From: an uncultured Colwellia sp.
GTDB lineage: Bacteria > Pseudomonadota > Gammaproteobacteria > Enterobacterales > Alteromonadaceae
Assembly (NCBI GenBank): GCA_913063325.1
Contig: CAJXYE010000019.1
Span: 1-64,000 of the forward strand
Length of the DNA stretch: 64,000 nt
Reading direction: 5' to 3'
The number at the start of each line of letters is the position of its first letter. Within the stretch, counting starts at the first letter, position 1. The notes under the pieces are model-generated. The model was not told the DNA's origin. It saw only the letters and a list, made by a program, of their open reading frames with translations, and searched no databases. Made by a program: the position numbers and the translations under genes. Positions 26,267 to 34,336 of this stretch are shown here, in pieces.

Positions 26267-27505
26267 CTATTTAGCTAAATTTGTTAATAATTGGGCTGAT
26301 TGCTCGGCAATCACCCACTCTTCATTGGTGGCAATAACCAAGCAAGCTCTCGAGTCTTTATTGGCAATATTACCTGAAGCGCCAAAACGAGTTGTCTGAT
26401 TTTTTTCATCATCGAGATAAAAATTTAATAACCCTAACTGTTTCACAATTTCAGCACGTATCCAGCTTGAGTTTTCACCAATACCACCAGTAAATATAAG
26501 GCCATCTAATTGCGTTAAGCAGGTGCTATAGGAAGCAATACTCTTGGCAATACGATAACAAAAAACCGTTAGTGCTAACCTCGCTTGGCTATTGTTGTCT
26601 TCAATCATGGCGTTTTCTAATGTTCGGCAATCATTACTCAAGCCTGAAATACCTAATAAACCACTTTCTTTGTTAACTAATTTATCAACATCAGCAATTG
26701 AATAACCTAGATTATCGACCAGATGAAAGATAATACCGGCATCTAGATCGCCACAGCGAGTACCCATCATGACACCTTCGCCAGGTGTCATGCCCATGCT
26801 AGTATCCACACTTTCGCCTTGTTTAATGACAGTTACACTACAGCCGTTGCCTAAATGTGCACTGATCAAGTTACATTGCTCTAGCGGTTTATGTAACTGC
26901 TTAGCTGCTTGTTTCGCGACAAAGTAGTGGCTGGTACCGTGGAAACCATAACGTCTTATTCCGTGTTCTTTATACAAAGCGTAGGGGAGGCCATAAATGT
27001 AAGCTTTCTCGGGCATGGTTTGATGAAACGCTGTATCAAAAACAGCGACTTGAGGTAAGTCATTAAAAGCCTGTTGGCATGCTTTTATTCCAATGAGGTT
27101 CGCTGGGTTGTGTAATGGTGCAAGTTTTGCCAATTGGGCAATTGCTTGTTCTACCTTGTCAGTAATTAAGGTAGGTTGGGAATATTCTTCACCGCCATGG
27201 ACAACTCTATGTCCAATAGCACAGATATCTTTCACTAAATCTAGCTGTTTTAACTGTGTTACCAATACTTGAAGCGCTATTTGGTGATCAAAGGGGGCGT
27301 TGAGCTCATAAGTTTGCTTTTTACCGGCTTGTTTGATGGTAATTATCGCCTCATTACTGAGTAAGCATTCCGCCAATCCGGATAATAGCGCTTCGCCACT
27401 TGAGGGATTGATTAAGGAGAATTTTACTGAAGAGCTACCACAATTAATGACTAAAATTGCCGCAGAATTAGCCGGATTGTTATGTTGAACGGGTTGTTGG
27501 ATCAT
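26267..27505 (-). CDS. ackA: Acetate kinase
   Basis: A 412-residue kinase that makes ATP and acetate from acetyl phosphate. The ASKHA motifs INCGSSSVKFSL, RYGFHGTSHYF, SAHLGNGCSVT and TPGEGVMMGTRCGDLDAG are all present, with GLIFTGGIGENSS near the C terminus. The N terminus is 10 or so residues longer than most. It leads the ackA-pta pair. The gap to yfbV contains a sequence resembling an FNR half site, but I cannot show control. Confidence 0.97.
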   Translation of the reverse strand: MIQQPVQHNNPANSAAILVINCGSSSVKFSLINPSSGEALLSGLAECLLSNEAIITIKQAGKKQTYELNAPFDHQIALQVLVTQLKQLDLVKDICAIGHRVVHGGEEYSQPTLITDKVEQAIAQLAKLAPLHNPANLIGIKACQQAFNDLPQVAVFDTAFHQTMPEKAYIYGLPYALYKEHGIRRYGFHGTSHYFVAKQAAKQLHKPLEQCNLISAHLGNGCSVTVIKQGESVDTSMGMTPGEGVMMGTRCGDLDAGIIFHLVDNLGYSIADVDKLVNKESGLLGISGLSNDCRTLENAMIEDNNSQARLALTVFCYRIAKSIASYSTCLTQLDGLIFTGGIGENSSWIRAEIVKQLGLLNFYLDDEKNQTTRFGASGNIANKDSRACLVIATNEEWVIAEQSAQLLTNLAK

Positions 27506-27812
27506 GTCGTTGTTCTTTTAAAAAAGTGAAAAAATATTGAATAATTATAGGCAATAATAATCATTTACAATAATGATGACGACATTATAACGATTGTTTT
27601 AGTGAAATATCTTGATGCAATGCAATAAAAACGACTTAAGCTCAAATTTTAATTTGTCTATGATCAAATAAAGCTTAACTACATTGTCTATGTTGCTTAA
27701 GCAATTGTGACAGGGCTTATATTATTTACCTTGGCTAAAATTATGCGAATTTCACGATAACCCGTCGCTTTGAGTGCTAGCGGCTATAGGGACTAGCTGC
27801 TATAGTAGTGTT
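27506..27812. other. Divergent promoter region, ackA and yfbV
   Basis: 307 bp between ackA and yfbV. TTGTCTATGATCAA at 27654-27667 resembles the FNR motif TTGAT-N4-ATCAA in one half only, so regulation by FNR is weakly suggested. A duplicated segment CTAGC-GCTATAG appears twice at 27777-27807. Nothing else is recognised. Confidence 0.4.
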
Positions 27813-28313
27813 ATGAATATCTCCGTTGTACAACTCATTAAATTGGGTCAAAAATATTTATCTCTCTGGCCAGATAAGCCAGAGTTAAGCCACTACTTCG
27901 AAGATTATCGAGCAGTTCAAAGCGCGCGCTTTGTTTGTCGGTATTTTCCTGCGTTAGCTATGTTTACTGTTATCATGCAGCTTTATGTCGCTTCGGGATA
28001 CCCATTAGGCCAAGGCACTATCAATAATGCAATTAATGCGCTGCCTCAAGCCCTTGTTTATGGTTTGTTTTTAATAAGTCTGCCAGTACAAGCATTAGTT
28101 TTTTCAGGTGTTAAAGCAGATAAGCTGTTACCACCTTCGTTGGCATCTTGGTATCGCAGTGGTTTAGAAAAGATAAAACAGCAAGCCGCAGAGCAAGATC
28201 AGCGTTGCAATGACCATAGTAATGATACTGTTATTGCTAGCTTAACAATATATAAACCGCGCTATATCGATCTTGCTCAACTGTTACATTTCACTTTTGC
28301 GCCAACAAAATAA
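27813..28313 (+). CDS. yfbV: YfbV-like (UPF0208) membrane protein
   Basis: A 166-residue protein of the UPF0208 family. It has two membrane segments at about residues 44-64 and 80-105 (ALVYGLFLISLPVQALVF), and the start LGQKYLSLWPDKPEL is characteristic. E. coli YfbV helps insulate the Ter macrodomain. It is divergent from ackA-pta, as in E. coli. The ATG at 27813 is preferred over an upstream in-frame start at 27774. Confidence 0.92.
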   Translation: MNISVVQLIKLGQKYLSLWPDKPELSHYFEDYRAVQSARFVCRYFPALAMFTVIMQLYVASGYPLGQGTINNAINALPQALVYGLFLISLPVQALVFSGVKADKLLPPSLASWYRSGLEKIKQQAAEQDQRCNDHSNDTVIASLTIYKPRYIDLAQLLHFTFAPTK

Positions 28314-28335
28314 CCAGATAAATATTTTTACTTGG

Positions 28336-29181
28336 TTATTCTGTCTTTTGATATAAGCGCAATACAAAATCAGCTTGGCAGCTGAATTCTTCTTGCTCCT
28401 TCAATTCGCTAATTAACTCTTCAGTGGCTTTAAAAGCAAACGGTGTCATCGCTAACAAGTTTAAAACATCGCTACTATCGGTAAAATTCATAGCGTAGTT
28501 TAAGCGCTGCTCTTCAACCAAAGTTAAGTTTGCAATCACTTGTTTTGCCGTATCATGTTTATTTGCTTGGCGATATATCAAGGATTTAAGCTCAAACAAA
28601 TGATTGTCGGCAGGAGTCACTGTTAATAAATAACCGTTAACTTGCAGGATACGGGTAAATTCATTTTCTAAAATAGGCGCGTAAACACTGTACATCCAGC
28701 CAAAATTTTCATCTGAAAAAGGTAAGTCAGAGAGCGTTGCTACGCTAAAAAAACAATCTTGATAACGTTTTGCTGCAATCTTTATTGTTTCTTTAGCAAT
28801 ATCTACGCCGTAGACACTGTTATGCTCACTCTTATGTTGATGAGTATAAAAACCCTCGCCACAACCCGCATCAAAAACAGCTGCGTGTTTTTCGCCATAT
28901 TTTTGATATAAAGCGAGCATACTGTCTACTAAAGGTTGGTAATAGCCTTTATCTAAAAAAGCACGTCTAGCTTGTACCATCGCTTTGTTATCACCTGGCT
29001 CTTTCGAGTGCTTAAACTGGACGGGTAATAAATTAACATAGCCTTGTTTTGCCTGGTCAAAACTATGATTATTTTCACAACGGTAGCTTTTTTCATCAAG
29101 TAATAAAGCCTGCTGACAAAGAGGGCAACGGTATTGGGCTAGTTTTTTACTAGCTAAGTTATTAGACATATCAGTATGCAT
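28336..29181 (-). CDS. rlmA: 23S rRNA (guanine-N1) methyltransferase RlmA
   Basis: A 281-residue SAM-dependent enzyme modifying G745 of 23S rRNA. The N terminus has a zinc finger (YRCPLCQQALLLDEKSYRC), followed by a Rossmann methyltransferase domain with FDAGCGEGFYTHQH at about residue 105, the SAM site. A second in-frame ATG at 29169 gives a slightly shorter start; neither ribosome site is decisive. It lies 12 bp after xthA on the minus strand. Confidence 0.92.
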   Translation of the reverse strand: MHTDMSNNLASKKLAQYRCPLCQQALLLDEKSYRCENNHSFDQAKQGYVNLLPVQFKHSKEPGDNKAMVQARRAFLDKGYYQPLVDSMLALYQKYGEKHAAVFDAGCGEGFYTHQHKSEHNSVYGVDIAKETIKIAAKRYQDCFFSVATLSDLPFSDENFGWMYSVYAPILENEFTRILQVNGYLLTVTPADNHLFELKSLIYRQANKHDTAKQVIANLTLVEEQRLNYAMNFTDSSDVLNLLAMTPFAFKATEELISELKEQEEFSCQADFVLRLYQKTE

Positions 29182-29193
29182 TAACAGTTAATC

Positions 29194-30000
29194 CTATGAA
29201 AATGTTGACCAAATAGGCGCATGGTCTGAAGGCTTTTCAATACCACGTAATTCATAATCAATATCAGCTTCAATACATTGTGCAGCCAACTCTTTTGTCG
29301 CCAGCACAACATCAATACGAAGCCCGCGATTATCATCAAAACCACGCGAGCGATAATCAAACCAAGAATAGCGCTCGGTTGTTTCGGGGTGTAGCAAACG
29401 GAAAGTATCGACAAAGCCCCAGTCCATTAATCTTGTTAACCATTCTCTTTCTTCAGGTTGGAATGAACATTTTCCGCTTTTTAACCAGCGTTTACTATTC
29501 ACATCACCAATACCAATGTCTAAGTATTGCGGAGAAATATTAATGTCGCCCATGACCACGACATTTTCATCATTTGAATGATTGTCGTTAAGGTAGCTCA
29601 TTAGGTCTTTATAAAACTGACGCTTATAAGGGTATTTCGTTTCGTGGCTAATATTTTCGCCTTGTGGGAAGTAGCCGTTAAGCACAGTTAATTTTTCACC
29701 TTTATCATTAGTGGTAGTGACCATAATCATGCGTTTTTGTGCTTCATCATCATCACTTGGAAAACCTTTTTGTACCACATCGGCTGCTTTTTTACATAGC
29801 ATAGCTACGCCATAATGTGCCTTTTGACCATGAAAATATACATGGTAGCCCATGGCTTCAACTGCTTCTAATGGGAAAGCTTCATCATGAACTTTTATTT
29901 CTTGTAAGCCGATAATGTCAGGTTGATGTTTATCGATAATCGCTTGTAACTGGTGAAGTCGAGCACGAAGCCCGTTTATATTGAAAGAGATGATTTTCAT
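29194..30000 (-). CDS. xthA: Exodeoxyribonuclease III
   Basis: A 268-residue AP endonuclease and 3'-exonuclease for base excision repair. It begins [15 protein letters not shown] with the catalytic Asn, then has [12 protein letters not shown] with the metal-binding Glu, [14 protein letters not shown] with Asp and Asn, and ends in KPSDHAPIW with the catalytic Asp-His. The ATG at 30000 is preferred over an upstream in-frame start at 30027 because it begins the family's MKIISFN start. Confidence 0.96.
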   Translation of the reverse strand: MKIISFNINGLRARLHQLQAIIDKHQPDIIGLQEIKVHDEAFPLEAVEAMGYHVYFHGQKAHYGVAMLCKKAADVVQKGFPSDDDEAQKRMIMVTTTNDKGEKLTVLNGYFPQGENISHETKYPYKRQFYKDLMSYLNDNHSNDENVVVMGDINISPQYLDIGIGDVNSKRWLKSGKCSFQPEEREWLTRLMDWGFVDTFRLLHPETTERYSWFDYRSRGFDDNRGLRIDVVLATKELAAQCIEADIDYELRGIEKPSDHAPIWSTFS

Positions 30001-30236
30001 AGAATTCCTAATGGCTTTAGCGAACAATATTGTCAGGTACTACCTGATAAATTAAGGCGATGATCTTGCGTGTTTATCTACCGTCTCGCAAGGTTTATTT
30101 TTCACAGCTTGTTATATATTGTAATTTAAACGTAACAACTGGTAGAACCTATTGTTTAACCGTAATAACTTGTTTAAGCTAGGCATAAATGAGTAGCACA
30201 ACATAGAAAACTGTTAATACAGTGATCAGTACAGTT

Positions 30237-30500
30237 ATACCAATTTGATTAAATTTCTTCCTAACTCAGAGCTACATTGATGAGCTTAGAACAAACAAAA
30301 TTTATTAAGCATAGTCATTCTATATTTAGTTAATTTTGTGACGTTATTAGTTTAACAATGAGCTCCCAAGGGCGAGTTTAAAAGGCTTATATGCTGCGTT
30401 ATTGATTTTGACAAGGGAATAACCATTCTCTGCAATCAATGCCTTGCCTTTAAGCCTTTTAATTCTCGCTGAGTGGGAAAGAACTTAATCAACTTGGTAT
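30237..30500. repeat. Inverted-repeat element, short form, copy B1
   Basis: A 264-bp element with terminal inverted repeats: left ATACCAATTTGATTAA, right TTAATCAACTTGGTAT (15 of 16 positions pair). The region 30370-30477 carries the shared core, in the opposite orientation to copies A1 and A2 and without the 48-bp cassette. It has no coding capacity. Confidence 0.85.
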
Positions 30501-30503
30501 TAT
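30495..30503 (+). promoter_or_regulatory. Extended -10 box at the repeat B1 edge
   Basis: TGGTATTAT has the TGn extension plus a -10-like hexamer (TATTAT). The first six bases belong to the repeat. It lies 57 bp upstream of the response regulator start and points at that gene. Function is inferred. Confidence 0.5.
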
Positions 30504-30559
30504 TAATATAGTTAGCGCTCAATTTACATTAATAACACGTAATAAATAAGGAAATGAAC

Positions 30560-31276
30560 ATGCCAGATAGTAACTCAAGCGTAAAGAAAATATTATTGGT
30601 CGAAGATGATCGCCAACTGTCCGATTTAGTCACTGACTTTTTAACGAGTGAAGGTTTTCATGTTAAACAAGAGTTCCGTGGAGATACCGTTGCTAAACGA
30701 GTAAAACTTTTCTCTCCAGACCTTATTATTTTAGATGTTATGTTACCCGGTAAAGATGGTTTTGGTGTTTGTCGTGATTTACGTCCAGAATTTAATGGAC
30801 CAGTTTTGATGTTAACCGCAAAAAGCACTGACTTTGATCAAGTTCTTGGTTTAGAAATTGGCGCTGATGATTATGTTATTAAGCCCGTTGAACCTCGCGT
30901 ATTATTAGCACGAGTTAACGCTTTATTACGTCGCGGCGACTTACCTAACCAAAGTGAAGAAAAAGGTGAAATTAACTGTGGTGGTTTATATATCAATAAA
31001 GCATCACGAAAAGTGACTTTACAAGATGAAAACATTGACTTAACTAGTCAAGAATTTGATTTATTATGGTTACTTGCAGGTAAAGCCGGCGAAGTACAAA
31101 ACCGCGATTATATTTATAAAGCAGTCATTGGCCGTGAATATGATGGCTTAGACCGAAGTGTTGATGTGCGCATTTCTCGTTTACGTAAAAAATTACATGA
31201 CAGCACAGATACTCCTTTTAGAATTAAAACAATTTGGGGTCAAGGTTACTTGTTCGTTCCAGATGCATGGAGCTAA
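30560..31276 (+). CDS. OmpR/PhoB-family response regulator, RstA-like
   Basis: A 238-residue DNA-binding response regulator. The receiver domain (about residues 11-122) has the acidic pair EDD, the phosphoacceptor Asp59 in LIILDVMLPGKDGFG, and the signature Lys of DYVIKPVEP. The C-terminal winged-helix domain (about 140-235) ends with RIKTIWGQGYLFVP, typical of OmpR/PhoB proteins. The ATG at 30560 is preferred since AAGGA lies 7 nt before it; 30554 is possible. A kinase lies downstream, but a terminator-like hairpin is between them. Confidence 0.9.
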   Translation: MPDSNSSVKKILLVEDDRQLSDLVTDFLTSEGFHVKQEFRGDTVAKRVKLFSPDLIILDVMLPGKDGFGVCRDLRPEFNGPVLMLTAKSTDFDQVLGLEIGADDYVIKPVEPRVLLARVNALLRRGDLPNQSEEKGEINCGGLYINKASRKVTLQDENIDLTSQEFDLLWLLAGKAGEVQNRDYIYKAVIGREYDGLDRSVDVRISRLRKKLHDSTDTPFRIKTIWGQGYLFVPDAWS

Positions 31277-31308
31277 TCCTCACTAAATTAGTGACCGACT
31301 ATATAAAT

Positions 31309-31365
31309 GCCCAAGCCACTTGAAATGCAGGTTTCCAGAAACAAGCATCTTCAAATAGTTTGGAC
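31309..31365. repeat. 57-bp palindromic repeat related to the A-type element ends
   Basis: Left half GCCCAAGCCACTTGAAATGC and right half, read in reverse, GTCCAAACTATTTGAAGATGC pair with a GTTTCCAGAAAC tip. The arms closely resemble the CCCAAGCTACTTGAAGATGC end of copy A1, so this may be a remnant consisting of only the terminal repeats. Confidence 0.7.
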
Positions 31366-31370
31366 ATAAT

Positions 31371-31411
31371 AAGGCTTTGTTTACTTTTCGCAGTGGCAAG
31401 GCCTTTTTTTT
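31371..31411 (+). terminator. Terminator-like hairpin between the response regulator and kinase genes
   Basis: The 9-bp arms AAGGCTTTG (31371-31379) and CAAGGCCTT (31397-31405) pair with one mismatch; an eight-base T run follows. It may limit read-through into the kinase gene. Confidence 0.6.
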
Positions 31412-31449
31412 AGCTCATTTTTAATATGTTGTATTGATAAGGTACTTTG

Positions 31450-32736
31450 ATGAAATTAGGCCGTTCGTTTTTTAATCTTTATTTTTTTATTATTTCCACA
31501 TTTATTATCTTCTCTTGGGCCCTTGATGAAGTTTGGACATCGTATCTCGAGCAAGATATTGAGTCCTATACAGGGTATCAAACCCTGATGATGGCTACTG
31601 GTGATTATTTACAAACACATCCCGAAGAAAATTGGGATGAAATAATTTCAGGAGCAGGAAAACGCTGGGGACTGTCGCTAGAATTAGTTTCTTTGGCCGA
31701 AGTTGAAGACATTGACCACTCTAATCATCATGTTTTATCACACTCAAATGCCCATATTTATCATTTCAATGACCAGGTGGTTATTCATTATCTACTGGAA
31801 GGATCTGACTCAGTAATTACCTTAGGCCCCCTAGAAATGCCGACGAGGCCAAGAGTTAAAGCAACTTACCGCGTTATGATCCTTGCTACCTTTGGTGTTG
31901 TGATCTTTATTTGGTTATGGCCGATGTCTCGTGATTTAGAGCAACTTAAAAAAGCGACTAAAGCATTTGGACAAGGACACTTTGATAGTAAGGCACCAGC
32001 AGCAAAATCAACCATGATTGCGCCAATGATCTTGTCGTTTAATATGATGGCAGCAAGAATAAGGCGATTAATAGAGGCGCATAAAGAATTAACCAATGCG
32101 GTTTCCCATGAGCTAAGAACACCCTTAGCACGGACAAAATTCGCATTACAGATGCTTGATACCATCAAAGATGATGAAAAACGTGCAAAGTATCAAAAGC
32201 AAATTAGTAATGATGTTTGTGAGTTGGAAGAGCTTATAAATGAAATGCTTATCTATGCCGCTTTTGATAGTGATAAACCCGAGCTGAATATCACCCGTAC
32301 CAACATTAGTGATTTAGTTAAGCTCCAAATTTCCAGTCACGACCAATTTGTTAGCTCAATAGAATTTGTTAACAACTTGCCCGATAATTTTGTTTGTTGC
32401 GATGGCCATTTTATGGACCGAGCCGTTAATAATTTTATTAGTAATGCCATTAAATATGGCGATGATAAAGTGAGGGTGACACTTTCTATTGAAAACGATC
32501 AATGCCAAATTTGCGTTGAAGATAATGGCGATGGTGTTTCTGATGAATTTAAACAAGTCATATTTGATGCTTTCTCACGTGGTGATCAATCGAGAAATCG
32601 AGAAACAGGTGGTTTTGGTTTAGGCTTAGCTATTGTCGCTCGGATCATGGAGTGGCATCAAGGTCAAGCATCTATCGGTGATAGTGAGCTTGGTGGTGCA
32701 TCGTTTACACTGACTTGGCCAGTAAAATTAACTTAG
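31450..32736 (+). CDS. Sensor histidine kinase, RstB-like
   Basis: A 428-residue inner membrane kinase partner of the preceding regulator. It has two membrane segments (about residues 7-27 and 134-157) around a periplasmic domain of about 105 residues, then HAMP, a HisKA domain with His220 in NAVSHELRTPLAR, and an ATPase domain with N box NFISNAIKYG, VEDNGDGV and GGFGLGLAIV. The arrangement resembles RstB. The signal it senses is not evident. The ATG at 31450 is preferred to the adjacent TTG (31447). Confidence 0.9.
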   Translation: MKLGRSFFNLYFFIISTFIIFSWALDEVWTSYLEQDIESYTGYQTLMMATGDYLQTHPEENWDEIISGAGKRWGLSLELVSLAEVEDIDHSNHHVLSHSNAHIYHFNDQVVIHYLLEGSDSVITLGPLEMPTRPRVKATYRVMILATFGVVIFIWLWPMSRDLEQLKKATKAFGQGHFDSKAPAAKSTMIAPMILSFNMMAARIRRLIEAHKELTNAVSHELRTPLARTKFALQMLDTIKDDEKRAKYQKQISNDVCELEELINEMLIYAAFDSDKPELNITRTNISDLVKLQISSHDQFVSSIEFVNNLPDNFVCCDGHFMDRAVNNFISNAIKYGDDKVRVTLSIENDQCQICVEDNGDGVSDEFKQVIFDAFSRGDQSRNRETGGFGLGLAIVARIMEWHQGQASIGDSELGGASFTLTWPVKLT

Positions 32737-32792
32737 CTTTATAGTTTAATTAAATTCATAATCGACAGAGCAATTTATTTGTAATTTTTTCT

Positions 32793-32829
32793 GTTATCGG
32801 CTAAATGTTTTCAACTTTTGGCCGATAAC
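32793..32829 (+). terminator. Terminator-like hairpin after the kinase gene
   Basis: Arms GTTATCGGC (32793-32801) and GCCGATAAC (32821-32829) pair fully and extend by three bases after one mismatch. It is followed by a loose T-rich tract. It lies 57 bp after the stop codon. Confidence 0.5.
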
Positions 32830-32880
32830 TTATTTATCAAGATATCTGCATCAGGGTATCGATAAATAGAGAATATTGCA

Positions 32881-33501
32881 TTGGCTGTCGAGTTAGCTCA
32901 ACAATTATCATCAAATAGTAAAGCACCAAGTGGGGATAGAGGCAATTTAGCGCCTGAAAACTTCTCTTCTAATGTTTTGCTACACGAGCTTCAGCTTGGT
33001 GAACAGCTTAATGAGAGCGTTGTACAAACTCGCCGTGCAGATTTTTCGTTAATGTTGGCAATGTTAGCTGATGATGTTCGAGAGCAAAGCCTGTTTTTAT
33101 TGCCAAAAGCAACAGAGCCGGCACCTGTTGACGTGACTAACATAGCCTTGAGAAAACAGTTTAACTTACCAGAGAAAGCGCCTTTAGCGTTATCAACTCC
33201 AGATGGTATTAAACAATTTAATCAAATACAGAGCATAGTTGATAATGATTTAGCCACTATACATTTAGCTAACGCTATGATGCCTAAACCTTTAGCATTT
33301 CGTGATGACAAAAAACATATCGAAAGCCAAGTGCTAGAAAACACCAGTTTATTCACTCAGCTTAAACATAAACAAGCACAAGAAATAAACTCTACTTCAA
33401 ATGACTCAGATAAGCCGCTGAGCCAGCCGCTAAACTTCAATGCAAAAGCATGGTTAGATAACATTCAACAGTCTTTAGTCAAAGCGCCATTACTTAATTA
33501 G
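32881..33501 (+). CDS. VC2046/SO_2500-like protein
   Basis: A 206-residue protein of unknown function. The region HELQLGEQLNESVVQTRRADFSLMLAMLADDVRE (split here by family pattern) at about residues 38-72 resembles VC2046-type proteins of Vibrio and Shewanella, recalled by pattern and not by search. The start codon is TTG at 32881; the frame opens only six codons earlier, after TAA, and has no ATG near, so TTG is the most likely choice. The C-terminal 60 residues are Asn/Ser-rich. No signal peptide or membrane segment is present. Confidence 0.6.
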   Translation: MAVELAQQLSSNSKAPSGDRGNLAPENFSSNVLLHELQLGEQLNESVVQTRRADFSLMLAMLADDVREQSLFLLPKATEPAPVDVTNIALRKQFNLPEKAPLALSTPDGIKQFNQIQSIVDNDLATIHLANAMMPKPLAFRDDKKHIESQVLENTSLFTQLKHKQAQEINSTSNDSDKPLSQPLNFNAKAWLDNIQQSLVKAPLLN

Positions 33502-33548
33502 ATAAAAGTTAATTAAGTAAAAGCTTAACTAACGCCCAATTAACTGTC

Positions 33549-34028
33549 CTAATGAGCGCAGCAGTGCTTAAATTTTCTATCTCTCTTTGCAGACCAAGCC
33601 GTTGGATATTTATTACAGGGGCAAATTTCATTACGTTTGATTTTCGCTATTTCGTTATGCTCGGTAATGTCACCATCAATGTAACGCCACAGACCTTGCT
33701 CAAGGGCGAAATTGGACTTTTCTCTTAACTCGCATAACGTATTATCAACTAGGTAAAACGCGGAGAATTCTACGGTGTTCTCGCCACTTTCATGTACCAC
33801 AAGTGCTAACCAAGTACATTCATCTGCCCATGATTGGATCTCGCTAACTGACTGCTTTAAACGCTGGGTTGCACCATAAGTATTAAAAATATATTGGCCG
33901 TCTTTTATGGCGTATGCACTAAAGCGTGAACGCATTAATTGCTCAGCAGTACAGGGGACTTTTTTTTGTGTAATAAAAAGTTGGCAGCAAGCATTAAATA
34001 ATAGAGTAGAACCGCAAGGGCAAAGCAT
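33549..34028 (-). CDS. ychJ: YchJ/UPF0225 family protein
   Basis: A 159-residue protein with metal-binding SEC-C-type ends: CPCGSTLLFNACC at the N terminus and CPCNKYPTAWSAKRDRKFKHCC at the C terminus, joined by an NTF2-like middle domain with LMRSRFSAY. The function is not known. An extended -10 box at the end of a 54-bp repeat lies 21 bp upstream of the ATG. Confidence 0.88.
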   Translation of the reverse strand: MLCPCGSTLLFNACCQLFITQKKVPCTAEQLMRSRFSAYAIKDGQYIFNTYGATQRLKQSVSEIQSWADECTWLALVVHESGENTVEFSAFYLVDNTLCELREKSNFALEQGLWRYIDGDITEHNEIAKIKRNEICPCNKYPTAWSAKRDRKFKHCCAH

Positions 34029-34049
34029 AACAATATGTCCAATAATGAT

Positions 34050-34058
34050 ATTATACCA
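34050..34058 (-). promoter_or_regulatory. Extended -10 box at the repeat B4 edge, facing ychJ
   Basis: On the minus strand it reads TGGTATAAT, a consensus extended -10. The first part is the repeat end and the last three bases are flanking DNA. It lies 21 bp before the ychJ start, which would give a very short leader. Confidence 0.55.
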
Positions 34059-34106
34059 AGTGGATTAATTCTCGCTAAGTGATCAATAAGTTAGCCCAAT
34101 TGGTAT
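34053..34106. repeat. 54-bp solo-end repeat, copy B4
   Basis: Only the two ends of the B-type element are left: ATACCAAGTGGATTAA, then TTCTCGCTAAGTGATCAATAAG and TTAGCCCAATTGGTAT. The interior matches the right end of copy B3 (53641-53678), so it is an internal-deletion form. Confidence 0.8.
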
Positions 34107-34336
34107 TATGTGTAATTCGTTATATTTTACCGTGTTTTTAACGCAGATAAACCTCTATTGGTCGTTTTATTTAACACATTTTTGACCATTTCGATTAGTA
34201 TAACGAGTAATTACATTCTCAAGAGCCGCTAGTATTAGTGATTAATCCCAATCTATTGCTATAGCTTGCTGACTCCTAATTCATTCTTTCTTTCTTTAAT
34301 AAGAGAATAAAAGAACTCAACAGAAGAATTTATTTT

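Larger units (their letters stand above)
30001..30559. other. Non-coding interval with repeat B1
   Basis: 559 bp between xthA and the response regulator gene. The left part (30001-30236) shows no gene; repeat B1 fills 30237-30500, and the remaining 59 bp include a ribosome site AAGGA. No other operator is recognised. Confidence 0.6.
34029..34336. other. Non-coding interval with repeat B4
   Basis: 308 bp between ychJ and the S9 peptidase gene. Repeat B4 fills 34053-34106. The remainder, 34107-34336, is AT-rich; the peptidase promoter must be here but no clear box or operator is recognised. Confidence 0.5.
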
